DNA from: an uncultured Bacteroidia bacterium
Lineage (GTDB): Bacteria; Bacteroidota; Bacteroidia; Bacteroidales; F082
Direction: 5' to 3'
Assembly (NCBI GenBank): GCA_902801625.1
Contig: CADCJI010000023.1
Span: 1-64,000, forward strand
DNA: 64,000 nt
Part shown: positions 15,766 through 24,293 of the stretch, piece after piece
Position numbering within the stretch: the first letter of the stretch is position 1
How the letters are laid out: each line of letters opens with the position of its first letter
Notes under the pieces: model-generated
What the model was told of the DNA's origin: nothing
The model's database searches: none
Seen by the model: only the letters and a program-made list of their open reading frames with translations
Made by a program: the position numbers and the translations under genes

Positions 15766-17511
15766 TTATTTGCCTTTCTTCATAGGGTTTCTCTTGGCTG
15801 CAGCCTGCTTGGCCGTGGCTTTGCTGACAGCGGCTTTCTGAACAGACGCGGTCTTCTTGCTGCCAACGGCTTTCTTGGCTTGAGACTTATGCTCTGGTGC
15901 TTTTGTGCGCGCCGCTTTCTCGTCATCAGCCTTTTCTTCGGTTGCTTTCTTGGCTGTTGCTTTCTTGGTCTCCTTCTTGGCTGCTTTTTGTGCTTTCTTG
16001 GCAGCAGCCTTATTTACGGTAGACATTTTCTTTGGCTTAGGCATTTCAGCAGTCGCAGGCACGTTCTTCAGGATGTCGCACATGAAGTCCCAGAACATCT
16101 GGACAGTGGCGATTTCGCAACGCTCGTCGGGTGAGTGCACGCCGCGCAGGGTGGGACCGAAACTGATCATGTCCATGCCCGGGATCTTGTCGCCGATGAG
16201 ACCGCATTCCAGTCCGGCGTGGATGGCTCTGACTTTAGGATCTTTCTTGAAACGTTTCTTGTAGCAGTTCACTGCGACATCCAAGATGGCACTGTTGGGG
16301 TTAGGTGCCCAGCCTGGATAGCCGTCGGTGTGCTCCACATCGGCATCTGCAAGGCTCCACACGGCTTCCACCATGTTTGCGATGTCTTGCTTCGACGACT
16401 CGATGGAGCTGCGCTGTGAGGTCTGGATGAAGAAATAGCCTTCCTTCTTCTTGCAGGAGGCGAGGTTGGTCGAGGTCTCCACGAAGTTCGGGATGGTCTG
16501 CGACATGGCGATGACACCGTGCGGGCAGGCATAGAGGCCGTTCAGCAGGTTGTACTGGGCCATCTCATCGATGACCACGTCGGGCTGCACCTCGGCGACT
16601 TCGGCCGTGACTTTCAGTCCAGGTTCGGTCACTTGGTACTCTTGCTTGAAGTGCTTCTCCATGTCCATCACATAGTGCTCGAAGTCTTTCAGGCAGTCGT
16701 TCGGGATGAAGGCCACCGCTGTTGCTTCGCGGGCGATGGCGTTGCGCAGGTTGCCGCCTTGGAAGTCGTAGAGTTGAAGGTCGAACCAGTTGGTGCCTTG
16801 CCACAGGATGCGGGTCAGCAGCTTGTTGGCGTTGGCTAGGTTCTTGTTGATGTCGTCGCCACTGTGGCCGCCTTTCAGGCCGCTCACGGTGATGCGGTAG
16901 GCGGTGCTGTCTTCCGGAGCGGGCTCCAGTTCGTACCACACCTTCACGATGGTGTCCATGCCACCGGCGCAGCCGATGAAGATTTCGCCTTCATCTTCTG
17001 AGTCGAGGTTGAGGAGGATACGGCCGGTGAAGTCTTCCGGATCGAGTTTCATGGCGCCAGTGAGGCCCGTCTCTTCATCGACGGTGAAGATGCACTCGAG
17101 CGGACCGTGTTCCACCTTCGGGTCAGCGATGACGGCCAGGGCCGCTGCCACGCCAATGCCGTCGTCAGCACCGAGGGTCGTTCCGTTGGCATGCAGCCAC
17201 TCGCCCTTGATGACAGGCTCGATGGGGTCTTTCTCGAAGTCGTGCTTCTTGTCGCTGTTCTTCTCGCAAACCATGTCCATGTGGGCTTGCAGGATGACGG
17301 TCTGGCGGTCTTCCATGCCCTTGGTGGCGGGCACGCTCATGATGATATTGCCACAGTCTTCCTTGACGTAGCTGATGTTATGGTCTTTCGCCCATTGTTC
17401 GAGGTAAGCCACCATTTTGGCTTCTTTCTTCGACGGACGCGGCACACCAAGGATGCCGTTGAACTCTTTCCAAATGCCTTCCGGCTTTAATTTCAGGATT
17501 TCGTTACTCAT
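15766..17511 (-). CDS. pepD: aminoacyl-histidine dipeptidase with a Lys/Ala-rich C-terminal tail
   Basis: 581-aa cytosolic M20 metallopeptidase that splits Xaa-His and other dipeptides. Start ATG 17511 (MSNEILKLKPEGIWKEF) fits the family; ten more codons upstream do not. Metal-site motifs seen: LQAHMDMVCE, LGADDGIGVAAALA, DEETGLTGA and a late GVHSPDER; the lid domain has VSGLKGGHSGDDI. The normal protein ends near residue 486 (MCDILKNVPA). A 95-residue extension follows made almost wholly of Lys, Ala, Thr, Ser and Glu (KKAQKAAKKETKKATAKK), like histone H1/Hc1 tails. An internal ATG opens the tail (MSTVNKAAAKKAQ), so separate translation is conceivable. The fusion is unusual. Confidence 0.92.
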   Translation of the reverse strand: MSNEILKLKPEGIWKEFNGILGVPRPSKKEAKMVAYLEQWAKDHNISYVKEDCGNIIMSVPATKGMEDRQTVILQAHMDMVCEKNSDKKHDFEKDPIEPVIKGEWLHANGTTLGADDGIGVAAALAVIADPKVEHGPLECIFTVDEETGLTGAMKLDPEDFTGRILLNLDSEDEGEIFIGCAGGMDTIVKVWYELEPAPEDSTAYRITVSGLKGGHSGDDINKNLANANKLLTRILWQGTNWFDLQLYDFQGGNLRNAIAREATAVAFIPNDCLKDFEHYVMDMEKHFKQEYQVTEPGLKVTAEVAEVQPDVVIDEMAQYNLLNGLYACPHGVIAMSQTIPNFVETSTNLASCKKKEGYFFIQTSQRSSIESSKQDIANMVEAVWSLADADVEHTDGYPGWAPNPNSAILDVAVNCYKKRFKKDPKVRAIHAGLECGLIGDKIPGMDMISFGPTLRGVHSPDERCEIATVQMFWDFMCDILKNVPATAEMPKPKKMSTVNKAAAKKAQKAAKKETKKATAKKATEEKADDEKAARTKAPEHKSQAKKAVGSKKTASVQKAAVSKATAKQAAAKRNPMKKGK

Positions 17512-17638
17512 AATTAGTTGATTTAGAGATTTAATATTCAAGATTTAAAGATTTCAATATCTATGGCTTTCAGCTATTAGCAATCAGCTTTCAGCTAACC
17601 AAAACTGAGCTGATAGCTGACTGCTGATGGCTGATAGC

Positions 17639-18286
17639 TTATCCAAATTTCAACTCCCTAATCGTTTCCATCGGGTTCTCCGACTTAAACACTGCGTTGC
17701 CCGCTACGAGCACGTCGACACCCGCCTCAAACAAAGCCTTGGCGTTTTTTGTGTTCACGCCGCCGTCCACTTCGATGAGGGTTGAAGCGTGTTGTTCGTT
17801 GATCATCAAACGCAACTTGCGGATTTTTTCGTATGTGCGCTCGATGAATTGTTGTCCGCCGAAGCCTGGGTTGACCGACATGAGGAGCACCACGTCCAAG
17901 TCGCCGAGGATGTCCTCAAGCACACTGACGGGTGTATGGGGGTTAAGCACCACACCGGCGTGGATGCCGAGGGCTTTGATCTGTTGCACAGCGCGGTGGA
18001 TATGGTTGCAGGCCTCGTAGTGGAAGGTGATGATGTCGGCGCCTGCCTTGGCGAAGGCCTCGAAATACTTCTCCGGCTCCACGATCATCAGGTGGACGTC
18101 GAGGGGCTTCTGGGCTTTCTTCTTGATGGCTTGCACCACGGGGATGCCAAAGGAGATGTTGGGCACGAAGCGGCCGTCCATCACGTCGCAGTGGAACCAG
18201 TCGGCCTCGCTGCGGTTGACCATCTCGATGTCGGCTTCCAGGTTAAGGAAGTCGGCGGAGAGTAGGGAAGGGGCTATCAAGTTCAT
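17639..18286 (-). CDS. rpe: ribulose-phosphate 3-epimerase
   Basis: 215-aa TIM-barrel enzyme of the pentose phosphate pathway that interconverts ribulose 5-phosphate and xylulose 5-phosphate. Diagnostic sequences seen: APSLLSADFLNLEADI at the start, WFHCDVMDGRFVPNISFG with metal-binding His and Asp, LDVHLMIVEPEKY, VLLMSVNPGFGGQQFI and EVDGGVNTKNA. Length is standard. It is 127 bases upstream of pepD in direction of reading; the gap holds repetitive AGCTGATAGCTGACTGCTGA strings. A worn copy of its codons 13-29 lies at 20371-20420. Confidence 0.96.
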   Translation of the reverse strand: MNLIAPSLLSADFLNLEADIEMVNRSEADWFHCDVMDGRFVPNISFGIPVVQAIKKKAQKPLDVHLMIVEPEKYFEAFAKAGADIITFHYEACNHIHRAVQQIKALGIHAGVVLNPHTPVSVLEDILGDLDVVLLMSVNPGFGGQQFIERTYEKIRKLRLMINEQHASTLIEVDGGVNTKNAKALFEAGVDVLVAGNAVFKSENPMETIRELKFG

Positions 18287-18413
18287 GGTTGTCAGTTGTT
18301 CAGTTGTTCAGTTGTAGGGCTGTCACATTGTGGCAGCCGTACACATTATTCATGTTGTAGGAGGCAAAAATATGAAAAAAGATGACATTCTTGTCCATGT
18401 TTTTTCTTTATTG

Positions 18414-18443
18414 TTGCAATATTTCCGAATTTGTGTATTTTTG
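18414..18443 (+). promoter_or_regulatory. promoter of the toxin-antitoxin pair
   Basis: TTG (18414-18416), 19-base spacer, TATTTTTG (18436-18443), 21 bases before the antitoxin ATG at 18465. Confidence 0.6.
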
Positions 18444-18464
18444 CAATCACAAAAAAAGAAAACA

Positions 18465-18770
18465 ATGTGCACCTATCCCATTTCGTTAGACGAGAATTTG
18501 GTTATGCAGGCTGAAAAGGTCTTGCAGATTGACGAGTCGTTTCAGACATGGCTTCAGCAACAGGTCGAGAAGTGGCTGTTGTCGCAGGTAAACGAAAAGA
18601 AACGGTTTCATTCTCACAGCAAACTTACCGATGAAATGTTGGCTGAAAGACTAAAAGATTATCCGCAGCTTGAGGAAAGCGACTTTCCAAGTTTGGCTGC
18701 CGAGGACTATAGCACATATCTAAAATCTCGCAGTGGTCAACTTCCCAAAGGAATAGAAAAATGGCTGTAA
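18465..18770 (+). CDS. probable antitoxin of a MazF/PemK-like pair
   Basis: 101-aa acidic-to-neutral helical protein. The start is set at ATG 18465 because a full promoter ends just before it; longer in-frame starts cross that promoter. MCTYPISLDENLVMQAEKVL looks like the ribbon-helix-helix opening of RelB/antitoxin-type proteins (short strand, then helix), followed by WLQQQVEKWLLSQ. The C-terminal half (YPQLEESDFPSLAAEDY) is acidic and probably disordered until bound to toxin. Its last ten bases overlap the start of the toxin gene (18761), typical of translational coupling in type II systems. Assignment rests mainly on this arrangement. Confidence 0.6.
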   Translation: MCTYPISLDENLVMQAEKVLQIDESFQTWLQQQVEKWLLSQVNEKKRFHSHSKLTDEMLAERLKDYPQLEESDFPSLAAEDYSTYLKSRSGQLPKGIEKWL

Positions 18771-19120
18771 GTAATGTCTATCAACGCGAAATAGTGGAAG
18801 TTCCTTTTGTGCTTCCCGATGGCAAGGTGCTACCTCATCCGGCATTGGTTATTTCATGCGATGATTTGCAAATAGTGGAGCCTGGCCTTTTTTATGCTGT
18901 GCTTGTTTCTTCAAAGAACATCATTCCTGAATTGACAATTCCCATCCAATCCGAATGGCTGTCATCTCCCATGCCCAAAGCATCTTATTTTGTCACCCAC
19001 ATTGTTAATTCGTTCAACGTCGCTGATGTGGTTTCAAGGCACAATTGTTTCTTGCGCAAACCCTATTTTGACCAAGTGATTGATAAAATCATTGCTAACA
19101 TTATTGATGGAGATTGGTGA
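18761..19120 (+). CDS. MazF/PemK-like toxin (predicted mRNA endonuclease)
   Basis: 119-aa protein with the size and strand pattern of the PemK/MazF fold: VPFVLPDGKVLPHPALVISCD near the N-terminus (the family has a P-R-P or H-P-A-L-V-I-S strand there), LFYAVLVSSKN in the middle and a conserved S-x-x-x-T/V strand ASYFVTHIVNSF. Members cut mRNA to stop growth. The usual RG of MazF is not obvious, so it belongs to a divergent branch. It overlaps the antitoxin gene by ten bases and shares its promoter. Confidence 0.6.
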   Translation: MAVSNVYQREIVEVPFVLPDGKVLPHPALVISCDDLQIVEPGLFYAVLVSSKNIIPELTIPIQSEWLSSPMPKASYFVTHIVNSFNVADVVSRHNCFLRKPYFDQVIDKIIANIIDGDW

Positions 19121-19168
19121 GATAAGCTATTTGTTGTAATGTGAATATAAACCTTTATGGCTTTGTAT

Positions 19169-20230
19169 TTATTGACAGTCGTTTTGCCCACTTTCGATTT
19201 CCTTGAAGTCAAGCGGTAAATAGTCGTTTTCTGCAAAGCGATCAAAGTCGGATTGGAATAGCCGGTCTTGTATGATTCGATATTTTTCAAATTCGGTTTC
19301 GGCGAATGCCTTTGCCTCTTCTGCTGTGACTACACCGGCATCGGTCAGGACAGCATCCCCACCTGCTTGAAGGATGATGTCTATGCGTTTGGCCCAGTCC
19401 TCCATTGTCATGGGAATGTGACGGTTGGCCATACGTTCGGCCATGTCCAAAGCGGCGTTTACCAGTCGCCCCATGTCTTCCAACTCCAACTCGTTCAAGT
19501 AGTTCTTCGCGATACTGACATCGGTTTTTACAATCTTTCCGTTTGGGGCATTCTCCCAAGTGTTCAATCCCATGTGTTCTTTCTCGGCATTGGCCCGACC
19601 AACGATAAGCTCGGCAGCTGTATGACCGTGGACAGCATAATGCATCTTGTTTTGCACCATTTTGAAAAATAGTCTCGTTGTCGGTGCGTCTTTGTTGTAA
19701 TCAATAGCAGTGGCGTAGATGTCAGTCAGTTTTTGGTAGAATCGACGTTCGCTGAGTCTTATCTCCCTGATTTCGGCCAACAGATGCTCGAAATAATCCT
19801 CGCCAATAAAACTTCCGTTTTCCATGCGCTTTTTGTCGATGACATAACCGCGTATGGTGAACTGGCGGAGTACATAGGTGCACCATTGTCTGAACTGTGT
19901 GGCTCGCAACGAATTAACCCGATAGCCAACGGAAATGATGGCATCGAGATTATATAGCTCTGTCATTCTTTTTACTTCTCGTTTGCCTTCAAGTTGAACT
20001 ATTTCCATTTTGGAAACAGTTGCTTCTCGCAAGATTTCCCCTTCAAGATAAAGGTTGTTTAGATGCTTGTTGATGGCAGGAACACCCACATCAAACAATG
20101 CTGCCATCGCTTTTTGTGTGCACCAAATGGTCTCGTCCTTGTAAACCACTTGGATGCCGTCTTCTTTTCCTTCCGCTTGGAAAATCAGGAACTCCGCAGT
20201 GCTGTTTCTTATTTCGAGTTGTTTACTCAT
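19169..20230 (-). CDS. RhuM family protein
   Basis: 353-aa protein of the virulence-associated RhuM family (first seen in a Salmonella pathogenicity island, function unknown). Start ATG 20230 (MSKQLEIRNSTAEFLIFQAEG); longer frames cross the promoter. The family pattern is clear: IWCTQKAMAALFDVGVPAINKHLNNLY (a helix-turn-helix-like part), ILREATVSKMEIVQLEGKREV, LYNLDAIISVGYRVNS, RATQFRQWCTYVLRQF, then KKRMENG and the C-terminal IVGRANAEKEHMGLNTW. Such genes travel with mobile or defence islands in Bacteroidetes. Here it faces the toxin-antitoxin pair. Confidence 0.85.
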   Translation of the reverse strand: MSKQLEIRNSTAEFLIFQAEGKEDGIQVVYKDETIWCTQKAMAALFDVGVPAINKHLNNLYLEGEILREATVSKMEIVQLEGKREVKRMTELYNLDAIISVGYRVNSLRATQFRQWCTYVLRQFTIRGYVIDKKRMENGSFIGEDYFEHLLAEIREIRLSERRFYQKLTDIYATAIDYNKDAPTTRLFFKMVQNKMHYAVHGHTAAELIVGRANAEKEHMGLNTWENAPNGKIVKTDVSIAKNYLNELELEDMGRLVNAALDMAERMANRHIPMTMEDWAKRIDIILQAGGDAVLTDAGVVTAEEAKAFAETEFEKYRIIQDRLFQSDFDRFAENDYLPLDFKEIESGQNDCQ

Positions 20231-20248
20231 TACAGGTTGTTTTCTTTG

Positions 20249-20256
20249 CAAAGATA
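20249..20256 (-). promoter_or_regulatory. -7 box of the RhuM-like gene
   Basis: TATCTTTG on the minus strand, 19 bases before the start at 20230. No good -33. Confidence 0.45.
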
Positions 20257-20279
20257 ATGTTTTTTTGCGAAGAAATAAA

Positions 20280-20328
20280 CGATAATAGTCGGAATCGCGA
20301 TTTTTTTCTGAGATTCCGACTACTATCG
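20280..20328. repeat. 17-base inverted repeat upstream of the RhuM-like gene
   Basis: CGATAATAGTCGGAATC (20280-20296) and GATTCCGACTACTATCG (20312-20328) match at 16 of 17 positions with a 15-base spacer. It lies about 50-100 bases upstream of the RhuM-like start. Confidence 0.8.
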
Positions 20329-20370
20329 ATGTTTGGATTGAAGAACGGTTAACCCTCTTTACCATAGCTT

Positions 20371-20420
20371 GTCGGCCTTGCTGCGGTTAACTATCTCGAT
20401 GTCGGCTTTTGGGTTGAAGA
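20371..20420 (-). pseudogene. decayed fragment of rpe
   Basis: On the minus strand this stretch reads NPKADIEIVNRSKADK before going off frame, closely matching EADIEMVNRSEADW of rpe (18200-18250), with about four fifths of bases identical over 45. It shows that a second partial copy of the rpe start lies 2 kb from the real gene, across the toxin-antitoxin/RhuM patch. Confidence 0.65.
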
Positions 20421-20436
20421 AAAAGATGACCAACTG

Positions 20437-21159
20437 TCATTTCAACCCGCCATAGCTTTTGGCTGCGTTTTGCAGGGCTTCTTCTGTGGTGAATTGCTCG
20501 TAGTAGGTGCAACGGGTGACGATGCCTTGCGACGAGTAGCGTTGTCCAATGACATGTACCAAAGCCCAACCTTTCATCTCGTCTGAAAATACATTGTCCA
20601 CCAGAGCCAGACAACCTTCCATCTCGGTAAACTCGTTGTACTTCACTTCGCGTACCTGAAAACCCACCACAGGGCAATCGTTATCAGCATAGAACTGTTG
20701 TTCGGCGGTATACAGCAAAAACCGCTCAAAAGGTCGTTGGTTGTTGGCTTTGAGGTTGGTGATGAGTGCTGGAGTACCATCCACTTCTCCTAATTGTTGT
20801 TGGATGGGCTGCAGTGTGCCACCGCTCACAGGGATGTTGGGCATCAGCAGCGTGGCGCCACTCAGAGGGCCACGTTTGGGAATGAACACCACGGGCAGCC
20901 GGTTGGCTAAGGAGATAAAGCCGAGGTAGTTCGTCTTTCCCTCAGTGAACATGGGTTGACAGTGCGCCAGTTCTTTCCACAACGCCATGGAGTGACGCAT
21001 GCGTTGTCGCTGGATGAACTGTTTGCGGGAGTTGCTGCGCCTGCCATCTGAATTGGACTTGCGCGTGACGACCGAGCCGTTTCTGATGTAATTGGTCACT
21101 CCAAGTGTAGGAATCTTGCCTATGATCTGCATGCCGGCTATGGGTTTCATTTTTACCAT
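20437..21159 (-). CDS. conserved Bacteroidales protein of unknown function
   Basis: 240-aa protein starting MVKMKPIAGMQIIGKIP. I recognise the overall pattern (NYIRNGSVVTRKSNSDGRRS, FIQRQRMRHSMALWKEL, MFTEGKTNYLGFISLANRLP, LGEVDGTPALIT and a final TYYEQFTTEEALQNAAKSYG) as a protein found repeatedly in Bacteroidales genomes, sometimes in several copies, but no function is known to me. It has no signal peptide or membrane segment; the basic N-terminal half suggests binding to nucleic acid or a structural role. It is the last gene on the minus strand before a 515-base non-coding stretch. Confidence 0.75.
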   Translation of the reverse strand: MVKMKPIAGMQIIGKIPTLGVTNYIRNGSVVTRKSNSDGRRSNSRKQFIQRQRMRHSMALWKELAHCQPMFTEGKTNYLGFISLANRLPVVFIPKRGPLSGATLLMPNIPVSGGTLQPIQQQLGEVDGTPALITNLKANNQRPFERFLLYTAEQQFYADNDCPVVGFQVREVKYNEFTEMEGCLALVDNVFSDEMKGWALVHVIGQRYSSQGIVTRCTYYEQFTTEEALQNAAKSYGGLK

Positions 21160-21674
21160 GGTTTCATTCTCATTTAAGTGTTTGCTATGAGTGTTTTGTC
21201 TCGTATTTGCTTCGTACCAAGCAGGTAACAGGCTCGGGAGATATTCGATAGTCTTTCGCTACATCCTTGTTATTTGTCCTATTTTCTATCGAATAAATAT
21301 CGAACAACTATCGGAGAACTATCGAACAACTAACGAAGAAATGTCGGACTTGCTCCCTGCCTGATAGGTGGCTGCTTCTTGCCAAAGGCGAGCCAACCGA
21401 TGTGCAAAAGTACATATTTTTATTGGAACTCAGCAGCCATGTCATGCCGACGTGGTTTTGTGCGATGGCGGGCATCTATGGCTGCGGCCTACGGGAATCC
21501 GCCCATCTCAATATGAAAACCCGACATTGCATATCGGGGTGTGTTAGGGTCGTCCCTTTGGGACTTTGGCTTGACGCATTGTCATCGTCTGCGTCTCGCA
21601 GACGGCGGTGGGTGGTGCGTGATAGGGATGCTGTTAAGCTCAAGACAAAGGCTTCGGTGGGGTGAGGAACGATT
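21160..21674. other. 515-base gap with direct repeats and three palindromes
   Basis: No gene is seen. 21243-21335 has repeated TATCGAACAACTA and ATTCGATAG/CTATCGAAT units. Three small palindromes follow in a row: CCCGACATTGCATATCGGG (21520-21538), GTCCCTTTGGGAC (21552-21564) and GTCTGCGTCTCGCAGAC (21587-21603). The region is the left border of the A+T-rich defence island. Confidence 0.6.
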
Positions 21675-24293
21675 CTAATACAATTTATCAGACAAATATT
21701 GAAGGAGCTGGCTGAAATATTTGTTTCTGTTGTCTTTATATGAAGTATAATTTCGGGATGTGATATAGAACCACATGTATAAATCAGAATCATCTTCTTT
21801 TTTTGGAGTGCGATTATTGCCCTCTACATACTTCTTGTAAAGGTTGCAATTGTGGAGAAAATTATATTCTGTCATGTTGTGAGGATAATGCACTAGTTCT
21901 TTTTCGAGGGCATCAATTTTGAGTATTTCTTCTGAAGTCAGTTCTGTTAGCTGGCTGGCTTTCTGATACCACCTATATAGATATCCTTCATATCCTTGAC
22001 TAGCAGCAGGGAATCTTTTATTCTTTAAAACAAAATCTTTGAATGATTTTAACCAATCGTCAAATGTCTGAGGCATTAATATGTAATCATCCTTATATTT
22101 TCTATTCGGACATCCAACATAGTCACCACAGAAGAGCAATAGTTCTCCCGTTGCTATCGTTTGCCAGATAATAGAAGAAACACTTTTCTCATTAGAATCT
22201 GGCCTACTTTCTAAAACTTGCTTTGTTATGTCTTGAATTTGGACGGGCTCTTCTGCTTTCTTGACAATTTCGACTGCGATTTCTCGAATGCTACCCACAA
22301 GTTCTCCCCATTCCTTCAACCCCCAAAAAGAAGATTTTCCAATAGAAATAATACGAGGGTCTTTTGTAAGAAAGGGGGTAATTTGGGATGAGTCATTGAA
22401 CTTGCAAGGTAATCCCATCTCAAAACAACTTGTCTGTAGTTGATAGAAGATCTCGTCACGATGCAATCTGACTCCTGCTGTTTTCATAATCTCGTATATT
22501 TTTCCACTATAATCAATCTTGTTGGCTTCTACCACAATAGTATCATTTTCAATTTGGACATCACAAAGTGTTTGAAAAAGCCAAATGAGTAGCCATAGGA
22601 CTTTCTCCTTTTCAATTCCAGTAGGTCTAATTCCATTCCAATAATTCTCATTATCAATAAAATAACTAACAATTGGTATGACAATACTTTCCGTTTTTTT
22701 TACTTTTTGCAGACGGAGGACTTCTTTAATAGCTCGATTGTAGTTGTATTTTTTCAATCGATTATCAACATAGAAATCTGGTGTTAAACAATCCGTTGTA
22801 AGATAATATGCAGACAATTCTTTCTTATTGTAATCTATCCAAAAAGCCTTAAAACCTTTCAAATGCAATACAAAAAAAAGATAATTCTTTGAAATGCATG
22901 GCACATCCTCTACAAATTGAAATAGCCCTTCCATATTCCGATGATTTTGGATATATTCTATAAGAAAATCTCGTTCCTCAATAATACAATCCATCTTCAA
23001 ATTACTTGTAAAAAAGAATGGATTATTATTGTCGGTTTCGTATGTTCCCCAATTTTCGAGTTGTAATAGGTGTATAATACCAGTACTCCCGTGTTTGATT
23101 CTTCTAATAGCTTTCTCATATATCTGACGCGTTCTCTCCCGTGTCAAATCAAACTCAGCAGCGATTTCGTCTATCGACATTGGCACAGTAGGTTCCACTG
23201 ACCATGCTTCAAACAATGGTAATCCATTGCCGTTAGGGTGAATACAAAAGTTCTTCATTCCCCATACCTTCATAACTACCTTTTGTTCTCGTTCTGTCAA
23301 ATTACTCAATGATTTATGCAACAGATAAATCATGGGGTGATGACTGTATTTTTCTTTGAAAGCAATTATATAGTCTAAATCAGCTCTTGAATAATTTCTG
23401 AGTACTGGAGTGTTAGAAATTAAAGACTCTAATGTTTGTTGTTTTATGGCCTTTTCTTTGTGATAGTTTTTCAAAACCATACCAAACCTAAGACCTTTTG
23501 AGATGACTACATCCTCTATTTCCTGAATGGATTTCCGTCCCAAATTACGAAATTTGAAAAGGTCTTCTTTTTCAAACGCTACCAAATCGCCCAAAGTCTT
23601 TATTCCAGCTGTTTCTAAGCAATTAAATGAGCGGACAGACAAGCCAAGGTCTTCAATTGGAACATTTAATACGGAAGTATCAACAATCTCATCTTGCTCA
23701 TCATCCTCGGTTGCATCTTTGAGAATTGTAGAATCTTCGTTTGGGACATCTTTTGGTTTTGTGTTTTTCCCCTGCAAAAACGTCTTTATATCAAATCCAA
23801 ACCAAAGTCCTTTAGAGATGACAGCTTCCTCTATTTCTTGAAGGGATTTCTTCCCCATATTGTGAAACTTGATAAGGTCAGCTTTATTGAGTACCACTAA
23901 CTCTCCCAAAACATCTATTCCAGCTGCTTTTAGGCAATTAAGTGGGCGAACAGAAAGGCCAAGGTCTTCAATTGGAATGTTTAATATGGAAGAAGGATCT
24001 TTTTGATAGCATAATATTAAACTTGATATTTTTTCAAGTTCTTTTATCGTTTTATTTCCACAATTCCGGAGATTGGCGAATTGGTGGTTTCCTGATGAAA
24101 TAAAAAGCAGGAAATCATCATAATCATAGAGCTCATTGTCTAATAAAATATTCTTTGCCCTTACGGACAGAGCATCACGAAGTCGTTCAAAGTATTTTTT
24201 CCCACTATTATTACTCTCATCCTCTAATGGAATTTCACTATGATGTATGGATTCCAGAAGATTATTTTGGTACTCTTGTATGTTATCCATCAT
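21675..24293 (-). CDS. large DNA-binding protein with alpha-CTD-like, sigma-4-like and winged-helix parts
   Basis: 872-aa protein, last gene of the leftward defence operon (its start overlaps the previous stop by 11 bases). Residues about 30-95, 105-165 and 215-270 are three helix-hairpin-helix units like the RNA polymerase alpha C-terminal domain (twice IEDLGLSVR-NCL-AGI ... GELV/GDLV ... GKKSLQEIE / GRKSIQEIE). About residues 335-405 resemble sigma region 4 (LTEREQKVVMKVWG, then IDEIAAEFDLTRERTRQIYEKA). The later half has HARE-like winged-helix segments (MKTAGVRLHRDEIFYQLQ; PVQIQDITKQVLESRP) and a helicase-associated-type end. No catalytic core is seen. It could recruit the operon's machinery to DNA or tune its transcription. 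Confidence 0.75.
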   Translation of the reverse strand: MMDNIQEYQNNLLESIHHSEIPLEDESNNSGKKYFERLRDALSVRAKNILLDNELYDYDDFLLFISSGNHQFANLRNCGNKTIKELEKISSLILCYQKDPSSILNIPIEDLGLSVRPLNCLKAAGIDVLGELVVLNKADLIKFHNMGKKSLQEIEEAVISKGLWFGFDIKTFLQGKNTKPKDVPNEDSTILKDATEDDEQDEIVDTSVLNVPIEDLGLSVRSFNCLETAGIKTLGDLVAFEKEDLFKFRNLGRKSIQEIEDVVISKGLRFGMVLKNYHKEKAIKQQTLESLISNTPVLRNYSRADLDYIIAFKEKYSHHPMIYLLHKSLSNLTEREQKVVMKVWGMKNFCIHPNGNGLPLFEAWSVEPTVPMSIDEIAAEFDLTRERTRQIYEKAIRRIKHGSTGIIHLLQLENWGTYETDNNNPFFFTSNLKMDCIIEERDFLIEYIQNHRNMEGLFQFVEDVPCISKNYLFFVLHLKGFKAFWIDYNKKELSAYYLTTDCLTPDFYVDNRLKKYNYNRAIKEVLRLQKVKKTESIVIPIVSYFIDNENYWNGIRPTGIEKEKVLWLLIWLFQTLCDVQIENDTIVVEANKIDYSGKIYEIMKTAGVRLHRDEIFYQLQTSCFEMGLPCKFNDSSQITPFLTKDPRIISIGKSSFWGLKEWGELVGSIREIAVEIVKKAEEPVQIQDITKQVLESRPDSNEKSVSSIIWQTIATGELLLFCGDYVGCPNRKYKDDYILMPQTFDDWLKSFKDFVLKNKRFPAASQGYEGYLYRWYQKASQLTELTSEEILKIDALEKELVHYPHNMTEYNFLHNCNLYKKYVEGNNRTPKKEDDSDLYMWFYITSRNYTSYKDNRNKYFSQLLQYLSDKLY

